Assembly: GCA_946479055.1 (NCBI GenBank) | Contig: CAMLEX010000037.1 | Span: 1-13,977 of the forward strand | Direction of reading: 5' to 3' | Origin: an uncultured Bacteroidota bacterium | GTDB taxonomy: Bacteria > Bacteroidota > Bacteroidia > Chitinophagales > Chitinophagaceae | DNA: 13,977 nucleotides | In this document: one piece after another, positions 8,844 through 13,977 of the stretch | Layout: the number at the start of each line of letters is the position of its first letter | Position numbering within the stretch: the first letter of the stretch is position 1 | Translations under genes and position numbers: made by a program | The notes under the pieces: model-generated | Database searches by the model: none | Seen by the model: the letters and a program-made list of their open reading frames with translations, nothing else | Told to the model about the DNA's origin: nothing

Positions 8844-8860
8844 CAAACTATAACGGTTTA
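8844..8860 (-). promoter_or_regulatory. Candidate operator/promoter upstream of GH92
   Basis: On the minus strand TAAACCGTTA (8860-8851) abuts TATAGTTTG (8852-8844), the latter being one base longer in its spacer than the Bacteroidota -7 motif TAnnTTTG. It lies about 40-55 bp before the GH92 ATG. The heptamer TAAACCG also occurs in the candidate operator upstream of the LacI gene (9952-9958). Neither motif is strong alone. Confidence 0.3.
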
Positions 8861-8878
8861 GCAAAAATTAATATGATT

Positions 8879-9895
8879 TTATGTGGATCCTCTTTTAATA
8901 AGCCGGGGCAACAATTCAACCTGCTCATAGATTTGTTTACCCGGTCTGCCTTCCAGTTGCCGTATCAATGAATGGATAGCTTTTTTGGCAATTTCATTGA
9001 TGGGTTGTTGAATAGCTGTTATACCTTTTGGAAACAACCTGAAGATATCATGATCATCAAAACAGATCATTGCAATATCAGCAGGCATTTGAAGCCCTTC
9101 CTCCTGGATGGATTCCAATCCGGTTATGCCCAGGTAATTGGTAGCGAAAAAAATTGCATCCGTCTCTGGTTTGGATCTGATAAATTTTTTTATCAGTTTC
9201 ATGATGTCTTCCCGGGTTGAATTGTATGAAATTTCTAAAATCTGATCGTTTATTTTCCTGATCTTTCTGGCTTTTAAGGAATCGGTAAAAGCCATTTTTC
9301 TTTCTTTTATCTGCACAAGGGGAAGATCTACAGTAACAAGACAAATGTTTTTATAGCCTTGCTCAAAAAGATGGTCCATACCCATCATTATTCCTTTATA
9401 ATTATCAACAAGTACATAAGAAATAGAATCGCTGGGAAAGTAACTATCAATTAAGACTAATGGCTTTTTATGTTTGGCAATTGCCATTATTGCTTTTTCC
9501 ATGCCTTTTGCAGGAGTAATAAGATAGCCATCTACCTGCTGCTGCGAAAACATTTTTAAGATATCAATGCCACGCTGTGCCTTATTCTCAGTACTACTAT
9601 AAAGCAATTTATAACCGGCCTTTTCAGCTTCCTCTTCAATTATCTTAGCTAATAATCCGAAAAAATGCCCGGAGATACTTTCTACTATCAACCCAATCAT
9701 TTTCGATTGCCCGGTACGCAAACTGACCGCAACCTGGTTGGGTACATAACCTAGTTTATCAGCAATTATCTGAACCTTTGTTGCCAGGTCTTTGCTTATG
9801 CGCATCTCTTCGGCTCTTCCATTTAAAATAAAGGAAACTGACGAAGTGGATATACCAGCTTCTTTGGCAACATCTTTTAAAGAGATTCTTTTCAT
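8879..9895 (-). CDS. LacI-family transcriptional regulator
   Basis: This 338-residue protein has the standard length. Residues 5-25 (SLKDVAKEAGISTSSVSFIL) are the LacI helix-turn-helix, and residues 49-60 (GYVPNQVAVSLR) are the hinge helix with the minor-groove Leu lever. Residues about 64-338 are the periplasmic-binding-like effector domain, including IGLIVESISGHFFG, a VDGYLI segment and MICFDDHDIF. It would act as a dimer in the cytoplasm, with a sugar released from the locus substrate as probable inducer (inference). It lies 73 bp upstream of GH92 on the same strand with no terminator visible between them, so the two may be co-transcribed. A good -7 promoter match and an imperfect palindrome lie upstream, consistent with autoregulation. 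A LacI regulator next to susCD is less usual than an HTCS or ECF-sigma/anti-sigma pair. Confidence 0.93.
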   Translation of the reverse strand: MKRISLKDVAKEAGISTSSVSFILNGRAEEMRISKDLATKVQIIADKLGYVPNQVAVSLRTGQSKMIGLIVESISGHFFGLLAKIIEEEAEKAGYKLLYSSTENKAQRGIDILKMFSQQQVDGYLITPAKGMEKAIMAIAKHKKPLVLIDSYFPSDSISYVLVDNYKGIMMGMDHLFEQGYKNICLVTVDLPLVQIKERKMAFTDSLKARKIRKINDQILEISYNSTREDIMKLIKKFIRSKPETDAIFFATNYLGITGLESIQEEGLQMPADIAMICFDDHDIFRLFPKGITAIQQPINEIAKKAIHSLIRQLEGRPGKQIYEQVELLPRLIKRGST

Positions 9896-9924
9896 TGTAA
9901 ATGGTGCATATTTTCAAATCATTT

Positions 9925-9932
9925 CAAAACTA
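9925..9932 (-). promoter_or_regulatory. Bacteroidota-type -7 promoter element for the LacI gene
   Basis: On the minus strand TAGTTTTG matches TAnnTTTG exactly. It ends 29 bp before the LacI-gene ATG, which would give a leader of roughly 20-25 nt. No TTG is seen at the usual -33 spacing; the sequence there is GGTTT and overlaps the candidate operator. Confidence 0.45.
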
Positions 9933-9951
9933 TTCTCAAAACCTGAATACT

Positions 9952-9963
9952 TAAACCGGATTA
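9952..9963. promoter_or_regulatory. Candidate LacI-type operator (imperfect palindrome TAAACCGGATTA)
   Basis: TAAACCGGATTA is symmetric at 10 of 12 positions around a central CG step, as is typical of LacI-family operators. It lies 20-31 bp upstream of the -7 element of the LacI gene, over the -33 region, where binding would block the promoter. A related TAAACCG lies before GH92. The assignment is inferred. Confidence 0.35.
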
Positions 9964-10004
9964 CTATTTACAAAAATATAAATCGGATCTTTAAAACCGG
10001 CCAT

Positions 10005-10031
10005 GTATTTGGTATTTGGAATACGAAATAC
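10005..10031. repeat. 27-bp imperfect inverted repeat between spmAB and lacI genes
   Basis: GTATTT-G-GTATT (10005-10016) pairs with AATAC-G-AAATAC (10020-10031), leaving one internal mismatch and a 3-base loop; CCGG flanks both sides (9998-10001 and 10032-10036 region). The left arm is two GTATTTG heptamers. On the minus strand the hairpin is followed by CCGGTTTT, so it may end spmAB transcription; a protein-binding site is the alternative. Confidence 0.55.
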
Positions 10032-10049
10032 ACCGGACATTTTATTAAT

Positions 10050-10067
10050 TCATACCCATTAATCTCA
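10050..10067 (-). repeat. Possible degenerate fifth copy of the 3'-end repeat (two 9-bp units)
   Basis: On the minus strand TGAGATTAA (10067-10059) and TGGGTATGA (10058-10050) resemble units of copies A-D. The stop TGA of the SpmAB gene is the first triplet of the first unit. There is no GTCTGAAC head, and two units could arise by chance. Confidence 0.3.
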
Positions 10068-11462
10068 ACCAAAAAACAGATAACATAAGCCAATGGCAGT
10101 AATAATTCCAACCAGGTCTGCCAATAACATAGCACCTATTGAATACCGGGTGTTTTTGATGCTTACTGAACCGAAGTAAACAGCCACTACATAAAAAGTT
10201 GTATCAGAGGCACCCTGAAAAATTCCTGAAAGCCTGCTGGCAAAAGAATCTGGTCCAAAAGTAGTCATTGTACTTACCATCATTCCCCTGGCAGCTCCTC
10301 CACTCAAAGGTCTTATCAATGCGGTGGGTAAGCCATCCACAAATCGTGTATCAGCCCCAAGCAGAGCAAAAAAATTCTTCATGCCGGAAATCACTGCGTC
10401 GAACGTACCACTTGTACGCAACATACTTACCGCCACTAAAATTCCCAGGATATAAGGAATAATTCTGATAGCAGTGTCAAATCCGTTTTTTGCTCCATCT
10501 ATAAAAGCAGAAAACAGATCTATTTTTTTATACAATCCACCCAGTACAATTAGTAGAAATACAAGTAATATCAGGCCATTACTCAGCACTCCTGAAAAAG
10601 ATTGAATGCCTGCCGCATCAAGCTTAGTGATATATAAAACCAGCAATGCAATGATCGCGGAAATACTGAATACCCATGCCAGTATTACAGGTTGAAATAA
10701 ATTGATCTTTTGTTTGAAAGAGACAATGATCATAGCAGCCATGGTACCCACAAATGTTACGATCATACATGGTATAAAGATATCAGTAGGATCAGACGCA
10801 TTTTGGGCAGCTCTTACTGCTATTACACTTACCGGTATTAAATTTAATCCCGCAGCATGCAAACATAGAAACATGATCTGTGAATTAGATGCTACGTCTT
10901 TATTGGGGTTGATTTCCTGCAAGCTGGCCATCGCTTTCAGACCAAAAGGAGTTGCTGCATTATCCAGGCCAAGCAGGTTGGCAGAAAAATTCATAATCAT
11001 ATGCCCCATTGAAGGATGACCTTTAGGTATTTCAGGAAAAAGTTTTGAAAAGAAAGGTCCTACAATCCGGGATAAAAGCCGGATGCCGCCAGCTTTCTCC
11101 GCTATATTCATAAATCCTATAAACAGAGCCAAAATGCCGATGAGTTTTAAACATATCTCTACTGCCACCCAACAGGTTTCAATGATACCACTAGCATTCT
11201 GTACTTTGACTGCAACAATATTCTCTCCTTCTTTTTTATAGATCAGTTCTCCTTCCTTAATCCTGCTTACGGTGTCCAATCCTTTCAACAGTTCAGGACT
11301 AGCCAAAGCCGGGCTCATTTTTTTTATCTGTACAGAATCGCCACTTTTTCCTATTACCATATTTGAAAATATCTGCCTTTCCCCATTTCCTGAAAAATAC
11401 TTGAATGCAGCTACCATCACAGCGATAATAATAAATGCCGACCAGATCCTGCTTAACGCCAT
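10065..11462 (-). CDS. Fused SpmA-SpmB nucleoside-recognition (Gate) domain membrane protein
   Basis: This 465-residue polytopic membrane protein joins the two subunits that are separate spore-maturation proteins SpmA and SpmB in Bacillus. The SpmA half (to about 260) has the signature NFSANLLGLDNAATPFGLKAM at 158-178 followed by LQEINP. The SpmB half (about 290-465) has RPLSGGAARG at 384-393 and GASDTTFYVVAVYFG at 417-431. A first membrane helix (about 5-22) is followed by a polar stretch of about 70 residues before the next helix at about 100-120. This phylum does not sporulate, and the role of the fusion there is unknown; a transporter or permease-like activity is only suggested by the Gate fold. 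It diverges from ychF across 206 bp and is followed on the same strand by the LacI gene 169 bp downstream. Confidence 0.9.
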   Translation of the reverse strand: MALSRIWSAFIIIAVMVAAFKYFSGNGERQIFSNMVIGKSGDSVQIKKMSPALASPELLKGLDTVSRIKEGELIYKKEGENIVAVKVQNASGIIETCWVAVEICLKLIGILALFIGFMNIAEKAGGIRLLSRIVGPFFSKLFPEIPKGHPSMGHMIMNFSANLLGLDNAATPFGLKAMASLQEINPNKDVASNSQIMFLCLHAAGLNLIPVSVIAVRAAQNASDPTDIFIPCMIVTFVGTMAAMIIVSFKQKINLFQPVILAWVFSISAIIALLVLYITKLDAAGIQSFSGVLSNGLILLVFLLIVLGGLYKKIDLFSAFIDGAKNGFDTAIRIIPYILGILVAVSMLRTSGTFDAVISGMKNFFALLGADTRFVDGLPTALIRPLSGGAARGMMVSTMTTFGPDSFASRLSGIFQGASDTTFYVVAVYFGSVSIKNTRYSIGAMLLADLVGIITAIGLCYLFFG

Positions 11463-11473
11463 ACCTATTTATC

Positions 11474-11500
11474 GTTTTTAGTTTGTTGTTTATTGTTTAT
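11474..11500 (-). repeat. Heptad-periodic A-rich leader in front of spmAB
   Basis: Read on the minus strand, toward the start codon 11 bp away, this is ATAAACA, ATAAACA, ACAAACT, AAAAAC: a degenerate 7-bp period. It matches the leader in front of ychF (11637-11663) at 25 of 27 positions in inverted orientation. Confidence 0.8.
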
Positions 11501-11577
11501 AATGAGTGTCTTGTAGCAGACAAGCTTTGAAGGTAATGGAAAGTTTGATATGCTGCACCTGCCTGCTTCATTTCGCC

Positions 11578-11585
11578 TATCTTTG
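11578..11585 (+). promoter_or_regulatory. Bacteroidota-type -7 promoter element for ychF
   Basis: TATCTTTG is an exact match to TAnnTTTG, 83 bp before the ychF ATG, implying a leader of roughly 75-80 nt. The nearest upstream TTG (11545-11547) is 30 bp away, longer than the usual 19-25 bp spacing to a -33 element. The rest of the 206-bp divergent region shows no clear minus-strand promoter for spmAB. Confidence 0.5.
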
Positions 11586-11599
11586 CGCCTCTTTTTTAG

Positions 11600-11626
11600 G
11601 CACCTGTGAAATAGGAATGCAGGTGC
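11600..11626 (+). other. Hairpin in the predicted ychF 5' leader
   Basis: GCACCTG (11600-11606) pairs with CAGGTGC (11620-11626) over a 13-base loop. A second upstream copy, GCACCTGC (11555-11562), could pair with GCAGGTGC (11619-11626) in DNA but would lie before the predicted transcription start. No known riboswitch is recognised. Confidence 0.45.
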
Positions 11627-11636
11627 TAGGATAACC

Positions 11637-11663
11637 ATAAACAATAAACGACAAACTATAAAC
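11637..11663 (+). repeat. Heptad-periodic A-rich leader in front of ychF
   Basis: ATAAACA, ATAAACG, ACAAACT, ATAAAC, ending 5 bp before the ychF ATG. It is the inverted partner of 11474-11500 with two mismatches over 27 bp. No Shine-Dalgarno is present; A-rich leaders of this kind could aid ribosome loading. Confidence 0.8.
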
Positions 11664-11668
11664 AGCTC

Positions 11669-12766
11669 ATGGCTTTACAAGCAGGAATAGTAGGACTACC
11701 GAATGTAGGAAAATCAACTTTGTTTAATGCAGTAAGCAATAGTGCAAAGGCACAGGCGAGCAATTATCGCTTTTGTACCATTGACCCGAATGTAGGATTG
11801 GTAGATGTGCCCGATCCCCGGATGAATAAGCTGGCGGAACTGGTTTTACCTAATCGTACTGTTCCTACCCAGATCGAAATAGTTGATATCGCCGGGTTGG
11901 TACGTGGCGCCAGCAAAGGTGAAGGATTAGGAAATAAATTTTTGGGGAATATCCGTGAAGTGGATGCTATCATTCATGTGATCCGCTGTTTTGAAGATGA
12001 AAATATTTTGCGGGAGGAAGGCGCTATCAATCCTGTTAGTGATAAGGAAATTATTGAAACGGAATTGCAGTTGAAGGACCTCGACAGCGTTGAAAGAAAA
12101 ATTCCAAAAACCGAGAAAGCTGCTAAATTAGATTCAAAGTTAAAAGGCGAACTGGAAGTATTGATCCTTTGCAAAGAACATTTGGAAAAAGGGAAAAGTA
12201 TTCGTGAACTGGATCTCTCCAAGGAAGATAAAGTAGCTATCGCTGACTTGTTTCTGCTAACAGACAAACCTGTTTTATACGTAGCGAATGTTGATGAACC
12301 TTCTATGCATACCGGCAATAAATTTTCTGAAGCTTTAAAAGAAGCCGTGAAAAATGAAAAAGCCGAAGTGATCATCATGAGTACTAACATTGAAGCCCAG
12401 ATAGCTGAGATGGATAATCCGGAGGACCGCCAGTTATTTATGGAAGAATATAAAATGGAAGAGCCTGCATTGGACAGGTTGATCCATTCCGCATATAAAT
12501 TGCTGAATCTGTACACCTACTTCACTGCCGGAGTACAGGAAGTAAGAGCGTGGACCATTCACCAGGGCTGGAAAGCGCCACAGGCTGCCAGCGTTATTCA
12601 TACTGATTTTGAAAAAGGTTTTATCAAAGCTGAAGTAATCGGCTATGACGATTTTGTGCAGTACGGATCAGAAACTGCTTGTCGTGATGCAGGTAAATTA
12701 AGAATTGAAGGAAAAGAATATGTTGTGAAAGACGGGGACGTGATGCATTTCAGGTTTAATGTCTAA
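11669..12766 (+). CDS. ychF: YchF/OLA1 redox-regulated ATPase of the Obg family
   Basis: This 365-residue protein is full length for YchF. The P-loop GLPNVGKST is at residues 9-17, the G3 motif DIAGL at 73-77 and the G4-like NVDE at 207-210. The divergent G4 explains why this family prefers ATP over GTP. A helical coiled-coil region spans about 130-200. The C-terminal TGS domain (about 282-365) contains AGVQEVRAWTI and ends in the conserved FRFNV. YchF is a cytoplasmic, ribosome-associated protein linked to the oxidative-stress response and translation start fidelity in other bacteria. It diverges from the SpmAB gene and has its own -7 element and a structured leader. Its TAA stop lies within the head of repeat copy B. 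The gene itself looks ordinary and vertically inherited. Confidence 0.98.
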   Translation: MALQAGIVGLPNVGKSTLFNAVSNSAKAQASNYRFCTIDPNVGLVDVPDPRMNKLAELVLPNRTVPTQIEIVDIAGLVRGASKGEGLGNKFLGNIREVDAIIHVIRCFEDENILREEGAINPVSDKEIIETELQLKDLDSVERKIPKTEKAAKLDSKLKGELEVLILCKEHLEKGKSIRELDLSKEDKVAIADLFLLTDKPVLYVANVDEPSMHTGNKFSEALKEAVKNEKAEVIIMSTNIEAQIAEMDNPEDRQLFMEEYKMEEPALDRLIHSAYKLLNLYTYFTAGVQEVRAWTIHQGWKAPQAASVIHTDFEKGFIKAEVIGYDDFVQYGSETACRDAGKLRIEGKEYVVKDGDVMHFRFNV

Positions 12767-12804
12767 ACTGGGATTTTTAGGATTAAACAGATTTTTGGGA
12801 TAGT
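12761..12804 (+). repeat. Dispersed 3'-end repeat, copy B
   Basis: Head GTCTAAAC (12761-12768) carries the last codon and stop of ychF. It is followed by units TGGGATTTT, TAGGATTAA, ACAGATTTT and TGGGATAGT (12769-12804). Over the first 25 bp from 12760 it differs from copies A and C at only two positions. Confidence 0.85.
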
Positions 12805-12840
12805 TGCTAAAGTTTTCAATTGCCTGTATCGAAATATAAA

Positions 12841-12875
12841 GATTAGTAGGATAAGTAATCTTTATCCTACTAATC
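12841..12875. terminator. Hairpin between convergent ychF and barrel-protein genes, probable bidirectional terminator
   Basis: A perfect 14-bp stem (12841-12854 with 12862-12875) has a 7-base loop GTAATCT. The right arm is made from units of repeat copy C. There is no strong T-run, so terminator function is inferred from position and stem strength. Confidence 0.65.
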
Positions 12876-12904
12876 CCAAAAATCCTATAAATCCCAGTTC
12901 AGAC
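12861..12904 (-). repeat. Dispersed 3'-end repeat, copy C
   Basis: On the minus strand the head GTCTGAAC (12904-12897) is followed by TGGGATTTA, TAGGATTTT, TGGGATTAG and TAGGATAAA (12896-12861). It starts 4 bp after the stop of the barrel-protein gene. It shares 25 identical bases with copy A. Confidence 0.85.
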
Positions 12905-12907
12905 AGT

Positions 12908-13977
12908 TTAAAACAATGCCGTCAGCGAAGCTCTTCCAATATGCACTGTCTTTGACGATGCAGGTTTTCTGCCGTCATATTGAAAATTCAATTCAAGATT
13001 ATTCAGCAATCTCTTGGTGAGTATGGCCGACCAGAGATAGTTTTTCCCCGGCAACAAACCATCCAGCATAATATAACTTACTGTAGAAGTAGCCGTACCG
13101 CTTGCAGATTTGTAATCAATATTATTGAAAGTAAATTTTCCGGTAATAGAACTATTCTGCAACACATTGTATTTTGATTCAACATTGATAGAATGGGATC
13201 CAGCTTTTTCTCCGCCGTAAGCAGGATGGTTTTTTTTATTTTCATATTTATAGCCGGTAGCTACACGAAAGGATGTGCCGCGGATAAAGGTTAGCAAGGG
13301 CTCTATGCTACTGATATCAAGATCGTAGTTACGGTTATCAAATTGAGTATTGGGGGTAAATAATGAGTTTGTCCCTTTTCTTCCATTTAATGCAAGAGAA
13401 AAAGAACGGCTGATATTCCACCTGAATTTTGTAGTCCAGTCATTCACAGTTCGGCTTTCATAACCGTAGGTCAGCAATGACTTACCATTATTGCGAAGAT
13501 TGCTCAGGTCAATTCCCCATTCACTATTAAACCGGTTAAACGAAACGGTATTAAGAAATACCGTGTTTAATGTTACCAATGCTGTATCATTTACATTGTA
13601 TTTAAACGGATCAAATTCGAAACTTCCCTTAGCAATTGATTTTTTACTGATCTGTAACGATGTAGAAAGATTAAGCCTTGAAATAAATTCTTTTATTCCT
13701 TTCAGATCAGTTTTATTCATAACAGACCTTGGATTAAGATTGAGGCTGTAATTAAACGTGATATAGTTTGCTTTTATAAATTCATTGGTTGGCGTAAGGA
13801 TGCGTATGAATTTTGCCTGGTCCGGGAAAGCCGCCAGTTCAAATTCATTTAACTGCTGAACGCCATCTGCGTTATAATCTATCCATGCATATTGGCCGGT
13901 ACCAGCTGGCACTTCTATATATGTCTGATCTCTTTTCTGCTCCTGCCCTGCTCCTACTTCATACAATACATTGCCGG
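12908..13977 (-). CDS. C-terminal part of a large outer-membrane beta-barrel protein, 5'-truncated by window edge
   Basis: The frame is open to the right edge (356 full codons). An in-frame TTG at 13964-13966 is not convincing as a start, because coding-like sequence (GNV) continues upstream. I do not recognise a named family. The visible part opens with a loop GQYAWIDYNADGVQQLNEFE (13841-13894 region) containing a perfect EF-hand/dockerin-type Ca-binding pattern, D-x-N-x-D-G-x(5)-E, at 13844-13879. It continues FPDQAKFIR and then alternating beta-strand sequence rich in Asn, Ser and aromatic residues (such as YGYESRTVNDWTTKFRW and NNLELNFQYDGRK). The last residue is Phe (ASLTALF), as in barrels assembled by the BAM machinery. 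Comparable large proteins in this phylum carry only hypothetical annotations. It converges on ychF and seems unrelated to the mannosidase locus. Confidence 0.75.
   Translation of the reverse strand, partial: GNVLYEVGAGQEQKRDQTYIEVPAGTGQYAWIDYNADGVQQLNEFELAAFPDQAKFIRILTPTNEFIKANYITFNYSLNLNPRSVMNKTDLKGIKEFISRLNLSTSLQISKKSIAKGSFEFDPFKYNVNDTALVTLNTVFLNTVSFNRFNSEWGIDLSNLRNNGKSLLTYGYESRTVNDWTTKFRWNISRSFSLALNGRKGTNSLFTPNTQFDNRNYDLDISSIEPLLTFIRGTSFRVATGYKYENKKNHPAYGGEKAGSHSINVESKYNVLQNSSITGKFTFNNIDYKSASGTATSTVSYIMLDGLLPGKNYLWSAILTKRLLNNLELNFQYDGRKPASSKTVHIGRASLTALF

Noticed and set aside
10065..11462. SpmA/SpmB homology as evidence of sporulation
   Set aside because: Fused SpmAB proteins occur in non-sporulating Bacteroidota, and no other sporulation gene is present here.
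11474..11663. The 27-bp inverted repeats as terminal repeats of a small insertion (MITE-like) element
   Set aside because: No target-site duplication is seen outside the arms, the arms have internal 7-bp periodicity, and the interior holds an apparently functional ychF promoter. A paired-leader reading fits better.
11974..12516. Minus-strand open frame of 180 codons inside ychF
   Set aside because: It is antisense to a universally conserved gene, is Ser/Leu-rich as shadow frames often are, and has no family features.

Overview
The window looks like a chromosomal segment of a Bacteroidota bacterium, most likely from the Chitinophagaceae or a neighbouring family. Four things point there: a SusC/SusD outer-membrane nutrient-uptake pair, two secreted proteins whose predicted mature N-terminus is Gln (the Bacteroidetes 'Q-rule'), start codons without clear Shine-Dalgarno sequences, and exact matches to the Bacteroidota -7 promoter motif TAnnTTTG. 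The family-level placement is an impression, not a measurement.

Layout. Positions 1-4471 (+) hold the C-terminal part of a SusC-type TonB-dependent transporter and a complete SusD-type surface lipoprotein, closed by a strong terminator hairpin. Positions 4542-6395 (+) encode a secreted two-domain protein, a calcineurin-like metallophosphoesterase followed by a PQQ-like beta-propeller. It converges on a minus-strand block: a secreted GH92 alpha-mannosidase (6496-8805), preceded on the same strand by a LacI-family regulator (8879-9895) and a fused SpmA-SpmB membrane protein (10065-11462). Diverging from the last is the universally conserved ATPase YchF (11669-12766), which converges on the C-terminal end of a large outer-membrane beta-barrel protein that runs off the right edge (12908-13977).

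How the genes may work together. SusC/SusD, the phosphoesterase and GH92 make a plausible small polysaccharide-utilization locus for a mannose-containing and perhaps phosphorylated glycan. The LacI protein sits 73 bp upstream of GH92 and probably controls it. SpmAB, YchF and the barrel protein look like unrelated neighbours.

The most unusual content is intergenic. All four gene ends at the two convergent junctions carry the same element: a head GTCTRAAC followed in register by degenerate 9-bp units of the type TRRGATNNN. A hairpin lies between the two facing copies at each junction. In three genes the stop codon is itself the first triplet of a unit, so in-frame stop codons are stacked. Separately, the divergent spmAB/ychF region has near-identical 27-bp, 7-bp-periodic A-rich leaders in front of both start codons. 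No tRNA, rRNA, CRISPR array or insertion sequence was seen, and no gene-free stretch exceeds about 210 bp.
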